Below, piece by piece: positions 30,766 to 39,700 of a stretch of DNA of 41,753 bases (position 1 is its first letter; each line of letters begins with the position of its first letter). The DNA comes from Clostridia bacterium (GTDB taxonomy: Bacteria; Bacillota; Clostridia; Oscillospirales; CAG-272): NCBI GenBank assembly GCA_017539425.1, contig JAFYHA010000145.1:1-41753 (forward strand). Reading direction: 5' to 3'. A program made the position numbers and the translations under genes. The notes beneath the pieces are model-generated. The model was not told the origin of the DNA and made no database searches. It saw only the letters and a program-made list of their open reading frames with translations.

Positions 30766-32655
30766 TTACTTCTTCTCAATCGCGCCGACTTTGCAGGTCG
30801 CATAGCAAGCTCCGCACTTGACGCACTTGGACGAGTCGATCTTCATAGAAGCCAGCTTGTGCTTGGGCGCCACGTACTCGGTACGGGTGATGCAGCTTGT
30901 CGGGCATCCCTTCGCGCACAGGCCGCAGCCGATGCACTTGTCAGGATCGATGTAGTATTCCATCAGGTTCTTGCAGACATGAGCCGGGCACTTCTTGTCT
31001 TCGATGTGTGCGATATACTCATCACGGAAGTGTTTGATGGTAGACTGGATCGGATTTGCGGATGTCTGGCCGAGAGCGCAGAGCGAGTTGTTGCGGACGG
31101 TATCGCCCAGAATCTCGAGCTCTTCGAAATCCTTCATGGTGCCGCGACCGTCTGTGATCCTTTCCAGAATCTCCAGCATACGCTTGGTACCGATACGGCA
31201 CGGCGTGCACTTACCGCAGCTTTCGTCGCAGATAAAGCCCATGTAGAACTTTGCGACGTCGACCATACAGTTGTCTTCGTCCATTACGATCGCACCGCCG
31301 GAACCCATCATACTGCCGGCCGCGACCATATTGTCAAAATCGATCGGGGTGTCCAGAAATTCCTTGGTCAGACAGCCGCCGGAAGGACCGCCGGTCTGGA
31401 TGGCCTTGAATTCCTTGTCGTTCTGGATGCCGCCGCCGATATCGTAGATCAGCTCACGGAGCGTAACGCCCATCGGGATCTCCACAAGACCTACGTTGTT
31501 GACTTTGCCGCCCAGGCAGAACACCTTGGTGCCCTTGCTCTTTTCGGTACCGTAGCACACGAATTTATCCAGGCCTTCACGGAGGATGTACGGAACGGTG
31601 GCCAGCGTCTCCACGTTGTTAACGATGGTCGGCTTGTCCCAAAGTCCCTTGACAGCCGGAAAAGGAGGACGGGGTCTCGGCATACCGCGCTTGCCCATAA
31701 TGGAGTTCAGAAGAGCTGTCTCCTCGCCGCAAACGAACGCGCCGGCGCCCAGACGGACATGGGCATGGAAGTTGAATCCGGTTCCAAGGATGTTGTCGCC
31801 CAGAAGTCCGAGTTCCTCAGCCTTCTTGATGGTCGCGTTGATATGCTCAACAGCGCGCGGATATTCGGCACGGATGTAGAAGTAACCTTCACTTGCACCG
31901 ATCGCATAGCCGGCTATGGCCATACCCTCGATGACAGCCAGCGGGTTGTCCTCAAGGACGGAACGGTCCATAAAGGCACCGGGGTCGCCCTCGTCACCGT
32001 TGCAGACCACGTATTTCTGGTCGCCTTTGGCACCGGCAGCAAACAGCCATTTCCGGCCGGTCGGGAAACCGCCGCCGCCTCTGCCGCGCAGGCCGGAATC
32101 CAGAATCATCTGGACCACCTGCTCCGGAGTCATCGACAGAGCGTTGATCAGGCCCTGATAACCACCGAAGCCGAGTGCTTCCTCGATCTTGTTCGGATCA
32201 ATCACGCCGCAGCCGTGCAGAGCGATACGCTTCTGCTTACGGTAGAACGGGATGTTCTCCATCTTCGTGATCTTCTCTTTGGTCTTCGGATCTTCGTAAA
32301 CCAGACGCTCAACGATCTTGTGTCCCTTGAGGTCGGTATTGACGATCTCTTCGATGTCTTCGGGTTTGACCAGACGGTAAAGCACGTCTTCCGGGAAGAT
32401 CCGGACAAACGGTCCCTGGGAGCAAAGGCCGAAACAACCGACCACGCGGATTTCAACCTCGTTCTTGAGGTTGTTGCTTGCGATGAGTTCCTCAAATTTT
32501 TCCTTGAGGTTCATTGTGCCTGCGGCCATACAACCGGTTCCGCCGCAAAGCATGACATAACGTTTGCCGTCTTTGCCGTTGAACTTTGAACTCAATTCTT
32601 CGGTATAGCGGGCTATGGCGCTTTTCAGTTCTTCAACAGTTTGGAACTTCTTCAT
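30766..32655 (-). CDS. hydB: Hydrogenase NADH/FMN subunit HydB (NuoF-like)
   Basis: The 629-residue subunit takes electrons from NADH or to NAD+. An N-terminal thioredoxin-like [2Fe-2S] domain (CGGTGCMAAG, CFGLCSQGP) is followed by the NuoF core with NADH/FMN loops RGRGGGGFPTGRKW and GDEGDPGAFMDR. The SCGKCTPCRIG [4Fe-4S] site and two C-terminal ferredoxin clusters (CIGCGLCAKGCP, CVKCGACYATC) complete it. ATG 32655 shares one base with the hydC stop. A GTG one codon upstream (32658) has slightly better spacing from AAGGGGG, so the start is uncertain by one residue. Confidence 0.96.
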   Translation of the reverse strand: MKKFQTVEELKSAIARYTEELSSKFNGKDGKRYVMLCGGTGCMAAGTMNLKEKFEELIASNNLKNEVEIRVVGCFGLCSQGPFVRIFPEDVLYRLVKPEDIEEIVNTDLKGHKIVERLVYEDPKTKEKITKMENIPFYRKQKRIALHGCGVIDPNKIEEALGFGGYQGLINALSMTPEQVVQMILDSGLRGRGGGGFPTGRKWLFAAGAKGDQKYVVCNGDEGDPGAFMDRSVLEDNPLAVIEGMAIAGYAIGASEGYFYIRAEYPRAVEHINATIKKAEELGLLGDNILGTGFNFHAHVRLGAGAFVCGEETALLNSIMGKRGMPRPRPPFPAVKGLWDKPTIVNNVETLATVPYILREGLDKFVCYGTEKSKGTKVFCLGGKVNNVGLVEIPMGVTLRELIYDIGGGIQNDKEFKAIQTGGPSGGCLTKEFLDTPIDFDNMVAAGSMMGSGGAIVMDEDNCMVDVAKFYMGFICDESCGKCTPCRIGTKRMLEILERITDGRGTMKDFEELEILGDTVRNNSLCALGQTSANPIQSTIKHFRDEYIAHIEDKKCPAHVCKNLMEYYIDPDKCIGCGLCAKGCPTSCITRTEYVAPKHKLASMKIDSSKCVKCGACYATCKVGAIEKK

Positions 32656-33143
32656 CACGCTGCGCCCCCTTTCTCGCGATAGCTTTTGATGATATTGGGA
32701 ACGTCATCAACCTTCACACGTGCATAGACCTGTCCGTTGATTGACACAGCAGGAGCAGCGGCGCAAGCGCCGATGCAACGGAGCGCGTCAATGGAGAACA
32801 ACCCGTCGGGTGTGGTCTGGCCAGGCTGGATACCCAGGATCTCGCAGAATTTGTCGATGATGTTCTGGGCCCCTTTTACGAAGCATGCGGTTCCCAGGCA
32901 GCAGCCTATGACATATTTGCCTTTCGGTTCCAGTGAGAACAAGGAATAGAATGTAACTACTCCGTAGATCTCCGCAACGGAAATACCGGTGCGCTTAGAG
33001 ATGACCTCCTGCACTTCCAACGGAATATACCCGTATTCCTTCTGGACATCGGAAAGGATCATGATCAAGGGCGTCTGTTCTGCCGCGTAGCGATCGCAGA
33101 TTGCTTCGATCTTGGCAACGGCGACAGGGCTAAGTTTAATCAT
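32655..33143 (-). CDS. hydC: Hydrogenase subunit HydC (NuoE-like [2Fe-2S] protein)
   Basis: The 162-residue thioredoxin-like ferredoxin has an N-terminal helical part (LSDVQKEYGYIPLEVQEVISKRTGI). The four cluster cysteines lie in CCLGTACFVKG and CIGACAAAP. This matches NuoE and HydC of multimeric hydrogenases. It is the first gene of hydCBA, overlaps hydB, and has GGGAG upstream of its ATG. The subunit links HydB flavin to the hydrogenase clusters. Confidence 0.95.
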   Translation of the reverse strand: MIKLSPVAVAKIEAICDRYAAEQTPLIMILSDVQKEYGYIPLEVQEVISKRTGISVAEIYGVVTFYSLFSLEPKGKYVIGCCLGTACFVKGAQNIIDKFCEILGIQPGQTTPDGLFSIDALRCIGACAAAPAVSINGQVYARVKVDDVPNIIKSYREKGGAA

Positions 33144-33207
33144 ACCGTTTTCTCTCCCATCAATTAGTTTTTTCTTCAGTTACACCTGAAGTCGGTTTGC
33201 ATTTCTA

Positions 33208-33236
33208 ATTATATAACAAATTTGTCCTTGTGACAA
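33208..33236 (-). promoter_or_regulatory. hydCBA promoter with inverted repeat
   Basis: On the minus strand TTGTCA (33231-33236), a 17-base spacer, and TATAAT (33208-33213). An inverted repeat TTGTC-N5-GACAA (33222-33236) covers the -35 and the upstream spacer, a plausible operator. The leader to the hydC start is about 60 bases. Confidence 0.7.
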
Positions 33237-33291
33237 GTTAATAATTATATTAAATATTAAAAATATATACTTTTCCACAGGCAAAAGTCGC

Positions 33292-33328
33292 AAAAAAAGC
33301 TTCCGTTTGGAAAAACGCAAGCTTTTTT
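33292..33328 (-). terminator. Intrinsic terminator after msrA
   Basis: AAAAAAGCTT-CCGTTT (33293-33308) and AAACG-C-AAGCTTTTTT (33312-33327) pair. The minus strand reads into a T7 run, 13 bases past the msrA stop. Confidence 0.8.
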
Positions 33329-33341
33329 CGGCGAAAGGTCC

Positions 33342-33827
33342 TCATTTCGGTTTACGGCCCGACTCAATCAACTCTTTTTCAAACTCTTCAGGATGCTTCA
33401 GATAGTAGTCCTGATGCTCCTCTTCCGCTTCAAAAAAGGTTTTGAACGGTTCCAGCGCCACGTAAACCTTCTTACCGGACTCGCTCTGTAGTTTGGATAT
33501 CCGGGCCGAGGCCTTTTCCTTTTCTTCCTCGGACTGGTAGTAAATCGCCAGCGAGTAGGAACGCCCCCGGTCAATGAACTGCCCGCCCGGATCAAACGGA
33601 TCCACATTGGCAAAATAGATATCCAGAAGTTTGTCATAGGTCACTCTGGACGGATCGTAGTCCAGCATGATCGTTTCCCGGTGTCCGGTTTTCTGCGCTT
33701 TCACATCTTTGTAGGCCGGTTGAGATTCATCTCCGCCTGAATAGCCACAGGCCACCCGGCCCACACCGTACATCTTGAAGATCGGCGTCATACACCAGAA
33801 ACAACCGCCCGCAAAATAGGCTCTCAT
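33342..33827 (-). CDS. msrA: Peptide methionine-S-sulfoxide reductase MsrA
   Basis: The 161-residue enzyme reduces methionine-S-sulfoxide in proteins. The catalytic Cys9 is in GGCFWC, and the conserved GYSGG, TGHRETI-like (KTGHRETIMLDYDP), the FFANVDP-like segment (YFANVDPFDPGGQFIDRGRSY) and EEEHQDYY follow in order. The second Cys12 is nearby, and no distal recycling Cys pair is evident at the C terminus. It lies about 43 bases after the broken fucosidase gene. AAAGGAAAAAAG precedes its ATG, and no separate promoter was recognised. Confidence 0.95.
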   Translation of the reverse strand: MRAYFAGGCFWCMTPIFKMYGVGRVACGYSGGDESQPAYKDVKAQKTGHRETIMLDYDPSRVTYDKLLDIYFANVDPFDPGGQFIDRGRSYSLAIYYQSEEEKEKASARISKLQSESGKKVYVALEPFKTFFEAEEEHQDYYLKHPEEFEKELIESGRKPK

Positions 33828-33870
33828 CTTTTTTCCTTTCCGGTCTGTCGAACCGACTGGATTCGGCTCC

Positions 33871-34660
33871 CTATCTGGTCAGCCAGCCATCCGGGATCTC
33901 CCGGATGGGCTGAGGAAGAATGAGCTTTTTCCCGATCTCCTCGAATACAGCCGCCTGATTCTCATCCACGCCTCCGTCCCGGTTTGGCGATATGTTGAGC
34001 ATGAATGCAGTACTTTTGGGCCTGTGCAATGGCCCAGTCCGCGCTTTTGAGCGTATCCGTGGGATCGCTTTCCCGCCACATCCATGTCTTCGTCAATTTC
34101 TGGCAAAGTACACCCGGCCCGCAGAATCCGTCCTCGATCTCCTGCCCGGCTCCGTTTTCGTAAAACACGATATCGGTCCCCTGTATTCCATCCCGGCAGC
34201 CGATATTCATCAGCAGACAGTCCGGTTGGATCGATTTGACGAACGTATCCACTTCCTCAAAGGGAAGTAACTCATACGAAGGACCGCCCCATGGCGCACT
34301 CCATCCATCGACCATCAGGAACGGGATCCTTCCGTATCGTGTCAGGAGTTCTTCCAGTTCCCCAAACACCATTTTTCGGTGGGCTGATGTAAAACTGTTC
34401 CGACCGCATCCTGCCGTGAGATCCAGAACGGAAAAGTAGAGCCCTGCTTCGATTTTCTCGGCCCGGAACGCCTCCAGATAGCGTGCTACAATATCCGTCC
34501 GGTTCGTTGCGTTTTTGACGCAATGCTCGGAAAAGGCCGTATTCCAGTTGGCAAACCCCTCATGGTGTTTGGTTGTATGCGCGGCAAACCGGCAGCCAGC
34601 ACTTTTGGCCAGTTTCGCCCATTTTTCGCAGTCGATCGCCTTAGGATGATAAGCGGGAAT
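33871..34660 (-). pseudogene. GH29 alpha-L-fucosidase, C-terminal part (IS-interrupted and frameshifted)
   Basis: On the minus strand the frame from 34660 reads IPAYHPKAIDCEKWAKLAK, then AAHTTKHHEGFANW and FLMVDGWSAPWG. The Asp in MVDGW corresponds to the GH29 nucleophile. It continues to AIAQAQKY near 34010. There the frame is lost: it ends at 33962, while the proper ending (MLNISPNRDGGVDENQAAVF ... GWLTR, stop at 33871) is in another frame. One extra base near 34009-34018, close to an A4 run, explains this. The N-terminal 55 residues lie at 36552-36716 beyond the IS element. The gene is therefore doubly inactivated. When intact it would have removed terminal alpha-L-fucose from oligosaccharides. 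Confidence 0.85.
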
Positions 34661-34661
34661 C

Positions 34662-34682
34662 CTCGGTAATTCAATTACCGAG
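34662..34682. repeat. Left-end hairpin of the IS element
   Basis: CTCGGTAATT (34662-34671) and AATTACCGAG (34673-34682) form a perfect 10-bp stem around one base. In this family TnpA binds such subterminal hairpins. Confidence 0.75.
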
Positions 34683-34711
34683 ATGAAAGCGTCTTTTTCT
34701 TTCTCAAGCTA

Positions 34712-34740
34712 TTGTATATAACGAACTTATTTGCTATACT
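34712..34740 (+). promoter_or_regulatory. tnpA promoter, probably giving a leaderless mRNA
   Basis: TTGTAT (34712-34717), a 17-base spacer, TATACT (34735-34740). The ATG begins only 6 bases after the -10 and no Shine-Dalgarno is present. Confidence 0.55.
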
Positions 34741-34746
34741 ATATGT

Positions 34747-35157
34747 ATGAACGATAATTTAATTCATTACCGCACCTCTGTTTGTAATATCAATTATCAT
34801 ATGGTGTGGTCAGTCAAGTATCGAAGAAAAATCCTGACTCCGGAAGTCGAAGCCTATCTGAAACAACTGGTGCAGGAAATTGCACAAAGCAAAGGCTTTA
34901 CCGTTCAACTGTTTGAATGCGGCGAACAGGATCATATCCACTGCTTTGTCACGGCTCCGCCAAAGCTGTCTGTAACAGATATCGTCAAGTACCTGAAAGG
35001 GATTACCGGACGAAAACTGTTTGAGACCTATCCGGATCTCAAATCTAAGCTTTGGCGGGGTGAACTGTGGAATCACTCGTACTACTGCGAGACGATCGGC
35101 TCGGTGTCTGAAGAGAACATCAAAAGATATATCGAGCACCAGAGTAAACTATACTGA
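34747..35157 (+). CDS. tnpA: IS200/IS605 Y1 transposase TnpA
   Basis: The 136-residue HUH single-strand transposase has the metal-binding His63-x-His65 in QDHIHCFV and the nucleophilic Tyr128 in ENIKRYIEHQ. It opens with the family start NYHMVWSVKYRRKIL (HLVWVTKYR type). Length and both active-site elements are intact, so it may be active. It cuts and joins single-stranded DNA at the end hairpins. Stop and tnpB start are 13 bases apart. The transcript appears leaderless. Confidence 0.95.
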   Translation: MNDNLIHYRTSVCNINYHMVWSVKYRRKILTPEVEAYLKQLVQEIAQSKGFTVQLFECGEQDHIHCFVTAPPKLSVTDIVKYLKGITGRKLFETYPDLKSKLWRGELWNHSYYCETIGSVSEENIKRYIEHQSKLY

Positions 35158-35170
35158 AGGGAGGTTCTCT

Positions 35171-36427
35171 ATGAGGCTGTCAAGCAAGACCGTTTGCCGA
35201 ATCAACGAGTCTTATGCCAATATCATCGGTCATATGTGCTATGCAGCCTTCAAACTCTGGAACGTCTGCAATTATGAGCGCATTCACTATAAGGAGCTGA
35301 ATCTTTCTGTTCCATATCCGGACTGGTACTATCAGAAGTCCGCCCACAAGGATGACATCTGGTACAAATCTCTTCCGGCACAGACGGCACAGGAAGTGTG
35401 TAAGCAGCTGGACAAATCGTGGCGATCCTTCTATGCCCTCCACAAGTCAAAAGGGATCGAAAATCCGAGACCGCCCAGGTTCAAGCAGGAGAATATGGCC
35501 ATTACCTATATGCAGGTGGGCATTGTCCATGATCCGGGTTCCGACGTGGTGAGATTATCCATACCCAAGAATCTGAAGGACTTCATGCAGAAGCAGTATG
35601 GCATTCATGAAAACTATCTATATCTTGAAAACAAGATTTTCAAGAACATGGATGCGATCAAGCAGATCAGGCTGTATCCTCCGGAAAACGGAAGTATGGA
35701 GATCATCATCATACATGAAGTACCGGACACGAACCTTGTACCGGATAACGGCCATTATCTTTCCATCGATCTCGGTCTTCACAACCTGATGACCTGCTAT
35801 GACAGTTCGGGAAAGGCCATGATCGTAGGCAGAAGATATCTGACGATATGCTGGAAGTATGACAAAGTCATCTCAAAGGTTCAGTCCGCCTGGTATTCGT
35901 CGCAAGTCAATGCCGGCATAAAGTATCCCAAATCATCCAAACATATCCAGAAACTTTATGAAAAGAAACGCAACACGGTAACGGACTATCTTCATAAGGT
36001 TACGCGGTATATTGCCGACTATTGCAAGGAGCATGGCATTTCCAAGGTGATCATCGGAGATATAACCCATATCCGGAAAAACAAGGATCTCGGACATGTC
36101 GCCAATCAGAAGTTGCACGCTTTGCCGTTTGTCAGGATCTATCAAATGCTCTCCTATAAACTGGCCAGGTACGGAATTGATTTTGTGAAGCAGACGGAAG
36201 CCTATACCAGTCAATGCAGTCCTTTATCCGTTGATGTTTCAAAAGCAAGTGCCTCCAAGAAGCAAAGGGTGAAGCGGGGATTGTACCGTGAAAACGGGCA
36301 GATCTGGAATGCCGATGCTGTAGGCGCATATAACATTATGCGAGTCTATCTGAAGGAAGCGAACCTAAATTCGAGTCCTTTGTGCAAAGGATTGTCTAAT
36401 CCAAAAATCATAAAAGTAGCTGTGTAA
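35171..36427 (+). CDS. tnpB: TnpB / IS605 OrfB RNA-guided nuclease, divergent clade
   Basis: The 418-residue protein has an N-terminal helical and RNA-binding region (PPRFKQENMAITY) and RuvC-I Asp200 (YLSIDLGLHN). A RuvC-II region reads VIIGDITHIRKN (Gly296-Asp297, where most TnpBs have Glu), and RuvC-III Asp382 lies in IWNADAVGAYNIM. The usual four-cysteine zinc ribbon is absent: TEAYTSQCSPLS...RVKRGLY replaces it, with Glu343 a possible alternative acid. This wording belongs to an OrfB clade I know from Firmicutes and cyanobacteria. AAGGGAGG lies 6 bases before the ATG at 35171. An in-frame upstream start at 35021 overlaps tnpA. Confidence 0.9.
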   Translation: MRLSSKTVCRINESYANIIGHMCYAAFKLWNVCNYERIHYKELNLSVPYPDWYYQKSAHKDDIWYKSLPAQTAQEVCKQLDKSWRSFYALHKSKGIENPRPPRFKQENMAITYMQVGIVHDPGSDVVRLSIPKNLKDFMQKQYGIHENYLYLENKIFKNMDAIKQIRLYPPENGSMEIIIIHEVPDTNLVPDNGHYLSIDLGLHNLMTCYDSSGKAMIVGRRYLTICWKYDKVISKVQSAWYSSQVNAGIKYPKSSKHIQKLYEKKRNTVTDYLHKVTRYIADYCKEHGISKVIIGDITHIRKNKDLGHVANQKLHALPFVRIYQMLSYKLARYGIDFVKQTEAYTSQCSPLSVDVSKASASKKQRVKRGLYRENGQIWNADAVGAYNIMRVYLKEANLNSSPLCKGLSNPKIIKVAV

Positions 36428-36551
36428 CACAAATTGTGTAGCAGTAAGTGCCATAGGCATGAAAGTGTCATGGTGCAATGGTGTTATGGACGCACCACAT
36501 TGAATGGCGCAAGCCATCCTTTGATGCTCGGCAATTCAATTGCCGACGTAG
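36428..36551 (+). ncRNA. Candidate omega (reRNA) guide RNA of TnpB
   Basis: The 124 bases between the tnpB stop and the right end carry several foldable segments. One is ATGGC-GCAA-GCCAT (36504-36517, a stem capped by a GNRA-type tetraloop); another is GGTGC/GCACC. The end hairpin follows. In known TnpB systems the scaffold RNA ends exactly at the right end and the adjoining host sequence is the guide. Here the guide would begin TTCACGGTCAAACGG at 36552. The 5' end of the RNA cannot be set. Confidence 0.45.
36527..36546. repeat. Right-end hairpin of the IS element
   Basis: TCGGCAATT (36528-36536) and AATTGCCGA (36538-36546) pair perfectly around one base. The sequence matches the left-end hairpin except for a compensatory T-A to C-G change. 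Confidence 0.75.
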
Positions 36552-36716
36552 TTCACGGTCAAACGGACAAAGACGCTTGTGTCCGTCGTTTTCCACTCCG
36601 TATTCCCAGTCCTCGATATCCCCTTTGCAGAACTGGACGGTACCGCTGTTGAAATGGATGAACGTACCAAAACGCATATTCACGAATTGCTTTTGCAAAT
36701 CCACAAGACTACTCAT
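36552..36716 (-). pseudogene. GH29 alpha-L-fucosidase, N-terminal part
   Basis: The 55 codons start at the ATG (36716), 41 bases after the GH38 stop. They contain MRFGTFIHFNSGTVQF (GH29 F-G-x-F-I-H motif) and IEDWEYGVENDG...CPFDRE, ending exactly at the right end of the IS element. The rest of the gene is at 33871-34660. Beyond 36552 the reading frame runs into the element (RRQLNC...) and means nothing. Order and spacing show the fucosidase gene was the second gene of a GH38-GH29 operon. Confidence 0.85.
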
Positions 36717-36757
36717 CTAATTCCGCTCTTGTTCTGTGTTTCCGCTGATCCGTCTGC

Positions 36758-39700
36758 TCAGAACCGGATCAGAATGGTCTTGATCTCAAACGGATGGAAA
36801 GACAGATGTACTGTTCCCTCTTTAGAGATCTTCAACTCTTCTTTGGCATCCTCCAGCATATTGCCTAGGTATACTTTTCTGGCACCTTCCGGAAGCCTGA
36901 TGTCGGTCTCCGCATAGGTCCTTTCGGTTTCATACAATCTAGCCACAACGGTTTTCCTGGCCTGGTCCGCGGGCTTAAGCGCTTCACAGATCACGTGATC
37001 CGACGAAATCGTGAGATGGGACGGGCGATTCAGCTCCCCTTTGCCGGTTACCACCGGTACATTGAGCTCATACGCCGGGCAGATCACATTCTTTGTCGAC
37101 AGTGCACCGGCATGCGGCAGCAGCGAATAGGTCAGATCATGTACTCCCTCGTCACCACTCGCATCGGGCCGGCATCCTCCCCTATGCAGCGACAGACGCA
37201 TATCCGAGCCATTGACCGAAATGCCGTATTTGCAGTCATTGAGCAGTGCGACACCGAATCTGGTATCCGATATGTCAGTCCACTTGTGATTGCAGACCTC
37301 AAACTGTCCGGCATCCAGTTTGGTATTCCGCTTCGTTGTCCTCTGCACATGTCCGTACTGGATCTCATGTGTGGCGGTATCCGAAAGGATATCCACATCA
37401 AAGCCGGCCTTAAGCAGGACTCTCTTCTCTTTCCAATCCAGTTTGGTGACGAAATCGATCCGATCCGAGCCGGCATAGAAGATGACGTCCTGCGTAAGCG
37501 AAGAAGCAAATCCGAGCTGATACCGGTTACGGATGGCAAAGAACAGCGGACCATCCGCAATGACTTCGGAAGATATAAGCCTGGTTTCAATCTGAGCCGT
37601 GTCTGCGGCATCCAGATCGATATCCCAGTTATCCCATTCAACCGGGACGTCTTCATAGACGTAAAGCGAATTCAGCGGGGCTGAGCCCGGCTTACGGACC
37701 TCTCTGCCCGTTTCCTTGTGCACTAGGCTGGTTATGCTTCCACACGGGTCAAATTCTACGCTGTACCGGGGGGTTTCCAATTTATGGTCAGCATACCGGA
37801 ACGGAGATTTCCGACTTCTCTTTTTCTTGGATACCGTTAGCGAAACTGCTCCATAGGCTGGTACGGTGACCCTTCCGATCGCTGTTTTCTCACAGCCGGA
37901 CATGTCCCGGAAATGTTCCACGTCGTAGCCTTCCACTCCCGGGATTGTTCCGTCCGCAATGATCAGATCCGAACGGTCGAAGGAAAGCGGGTTAAGGGCA
38001 TAGATCTTGTTCTCGTCAGGCTTGACCATTGTGTTGAGATATGCCTCATCCTCGGCTCTGAAAGCCTTGAATAATTCGGTAAACTCTTTTCTGGACGTCT
38101 CGTTGACGATCTGAATGGATGAGCCTGGGAGAATATCATGGAATTGGTTTTTCAGGATCACTTTGACCAGTTCATCATTGCGGCGGTTCATAGGTTTGCC
38201 GGAAAGCACGTTCAGGAATTCAAACAGTTGCAGCGCAAATTCAGCCTTCCGGTTGTTTCTCTTATTGTCATGTGCCTGCGTCAGCGTGCCACGGTGCTTT
38301 TCCAGATACAGTTCCCCTTTGTATACAGGCAGATCCGTATACTTTTCCTGTAACCGTTTCATGAAATCGCTGATCGTCGTATACTCCACCTTGGGAATCC
38401 CGCCCAGGGCTGTCGTGATCCGGGCATCCTCGATCATCTGCTCGTTCGGTCCGCCTCCGCCGTCTCCAAAGCCAAACGCAACCAGACGGTCCGGGCAGTC
38501 TTTTTTGTCCTGTACCCCGCGCAAGGAATTGGTCACGGTTGCGACATCCGGGCTGCAGTGCATCTGGTTCAGGTGGGTCAGAACATGCGTGCCGTCAATT
38601 CCTTCCCAGACAAACGTCTCATACGGGAACCGGTTCAGATCATTCCAGGACATCTTGGTGGTATAGAAATAATCCACTTCGCACCCTTTCATAATCTGTG
38701 GAATGGCTGCGCTGTATCCAAATGTATCCGGAAGCCAGAAGGAATCCGTTGTCTTGTTGAAATAGTTACGGTAGAACTCTTGGCCTTTTAAAAATTGTCT
38801 GACCATAAGTTCGCCGGATGTGATATTGCAGTCGCACTCGACCCAGACACCCCCGTTCACTTCGTATCGACCTTCGGCAATACGCCTTTTCATATCCTCA
38901 AAAATCGTCGGATACTCTGTCCGCATCCAGTCACAATGCAATGCAGACGACTGAACAAACCGGTACTCCGGATATTTGTCCATCATAGCCAGCGCATTGG
39001 CATAGGTTCTAGCACATTTCCGTATTGTTTCGGTATAGGGCCAAAGCCAGGCCGTATCCATATGGGAATGCCCCAGGATTCCGACATAACCGCGGTACGG
39101 ATTCTCTTTGTGCGCTTTGGCGTAAAACGCCCGCAGCAGTTCATTTGCACGAAGAATGCTGTCGTGCCAGACCTCATACTCTCTGTGAAGCGGATCCATA
39201 CACAGGAAAGCGTGGATTTTCCGAACCGTATTCTGGGCCTCAAACTTAAGCACGTTTTCGTCAGACAGAACGCGTGCCATCTGGACCAGGTTGCGCAAAG
39301 CGAACGTGAAATAGAAGATATCGTTGTCCCGAACACAGACATAGATTCCGGTATACGTCTTTTTGAACGCACTGTCCGGTGCATTGTCTCGCCCATAATT
39401 CTCATAGGGACTGCAACCTGGGTTATTATGCCAGGCATAGTTATCGATGGCAACCTGGAATGTTTCCCCGGCTTTTTTGGCTTTGCCCATCCAAATCGAA
39501 TAGTGGCCGTCCGGGCCGCCGCGGGCCTGATTCAGACTGCCGACCGGTTTTCCGTTGACAAAAACCAGGCCTTCCTGTGCGCCGGTCTCCGGCAAAATAT
39601 ACAGATCTTTTCCAGTCATCTCTTTTGGAACGGAAAAGGAACCTTTTGTCCACAGGTTCATATATTCTCCGCCCCATATCATACCGCTTTTCCATTCGAT

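Larger units (their letters stand above)
34661..36551 (+). mobile_element. IS200/IS605-family insertion sequence with tnpA and tnpB
   Basis: The 1891-bp element carries a Y1 tyrosine transposase and a TnpB. Both ends hold a near-identical hairpin (34662-34682 and 36527-36546) that differs by a compensatory base pair (GGTAATT/AATTACC against GGCAATT/AATTGCC). Deleting exactly 34661-36551 rejoins the fucosidase codons ...PFDRE / IPAYHPK... in frame and leaves no target duplication. Single-strand transposition of this family leaves that signature. The bases left of the element are GGGAAT and those right of it TTCACGG. One or two bases of uncertainty remain at each end. Confidence 0.85.

Noticed and set aside
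29020-32589. 1189-codon open frame on the + strand opposite hydA and hydB
   Set aside because: It is fully antisense to two unmistakable hydrogenase genes and has no recognisable motif. Long antisense frames are expected opposite GC-rich genes with biased codon use.
33208-33236. Rex operator at the hydCBA promoter
   Set aside because: The half sites TTGTC/GACAA are separated by 5 bases rather than matching the 18-bp Rex consensus, so it is reported only as an inverted repeat.
36468-36551. Continuation of the fucosidase frame into RRQLNCRASKDGLRH
   Set aside because: This part is read from the IS right end, and the genuine coding sequence stops at 36552.
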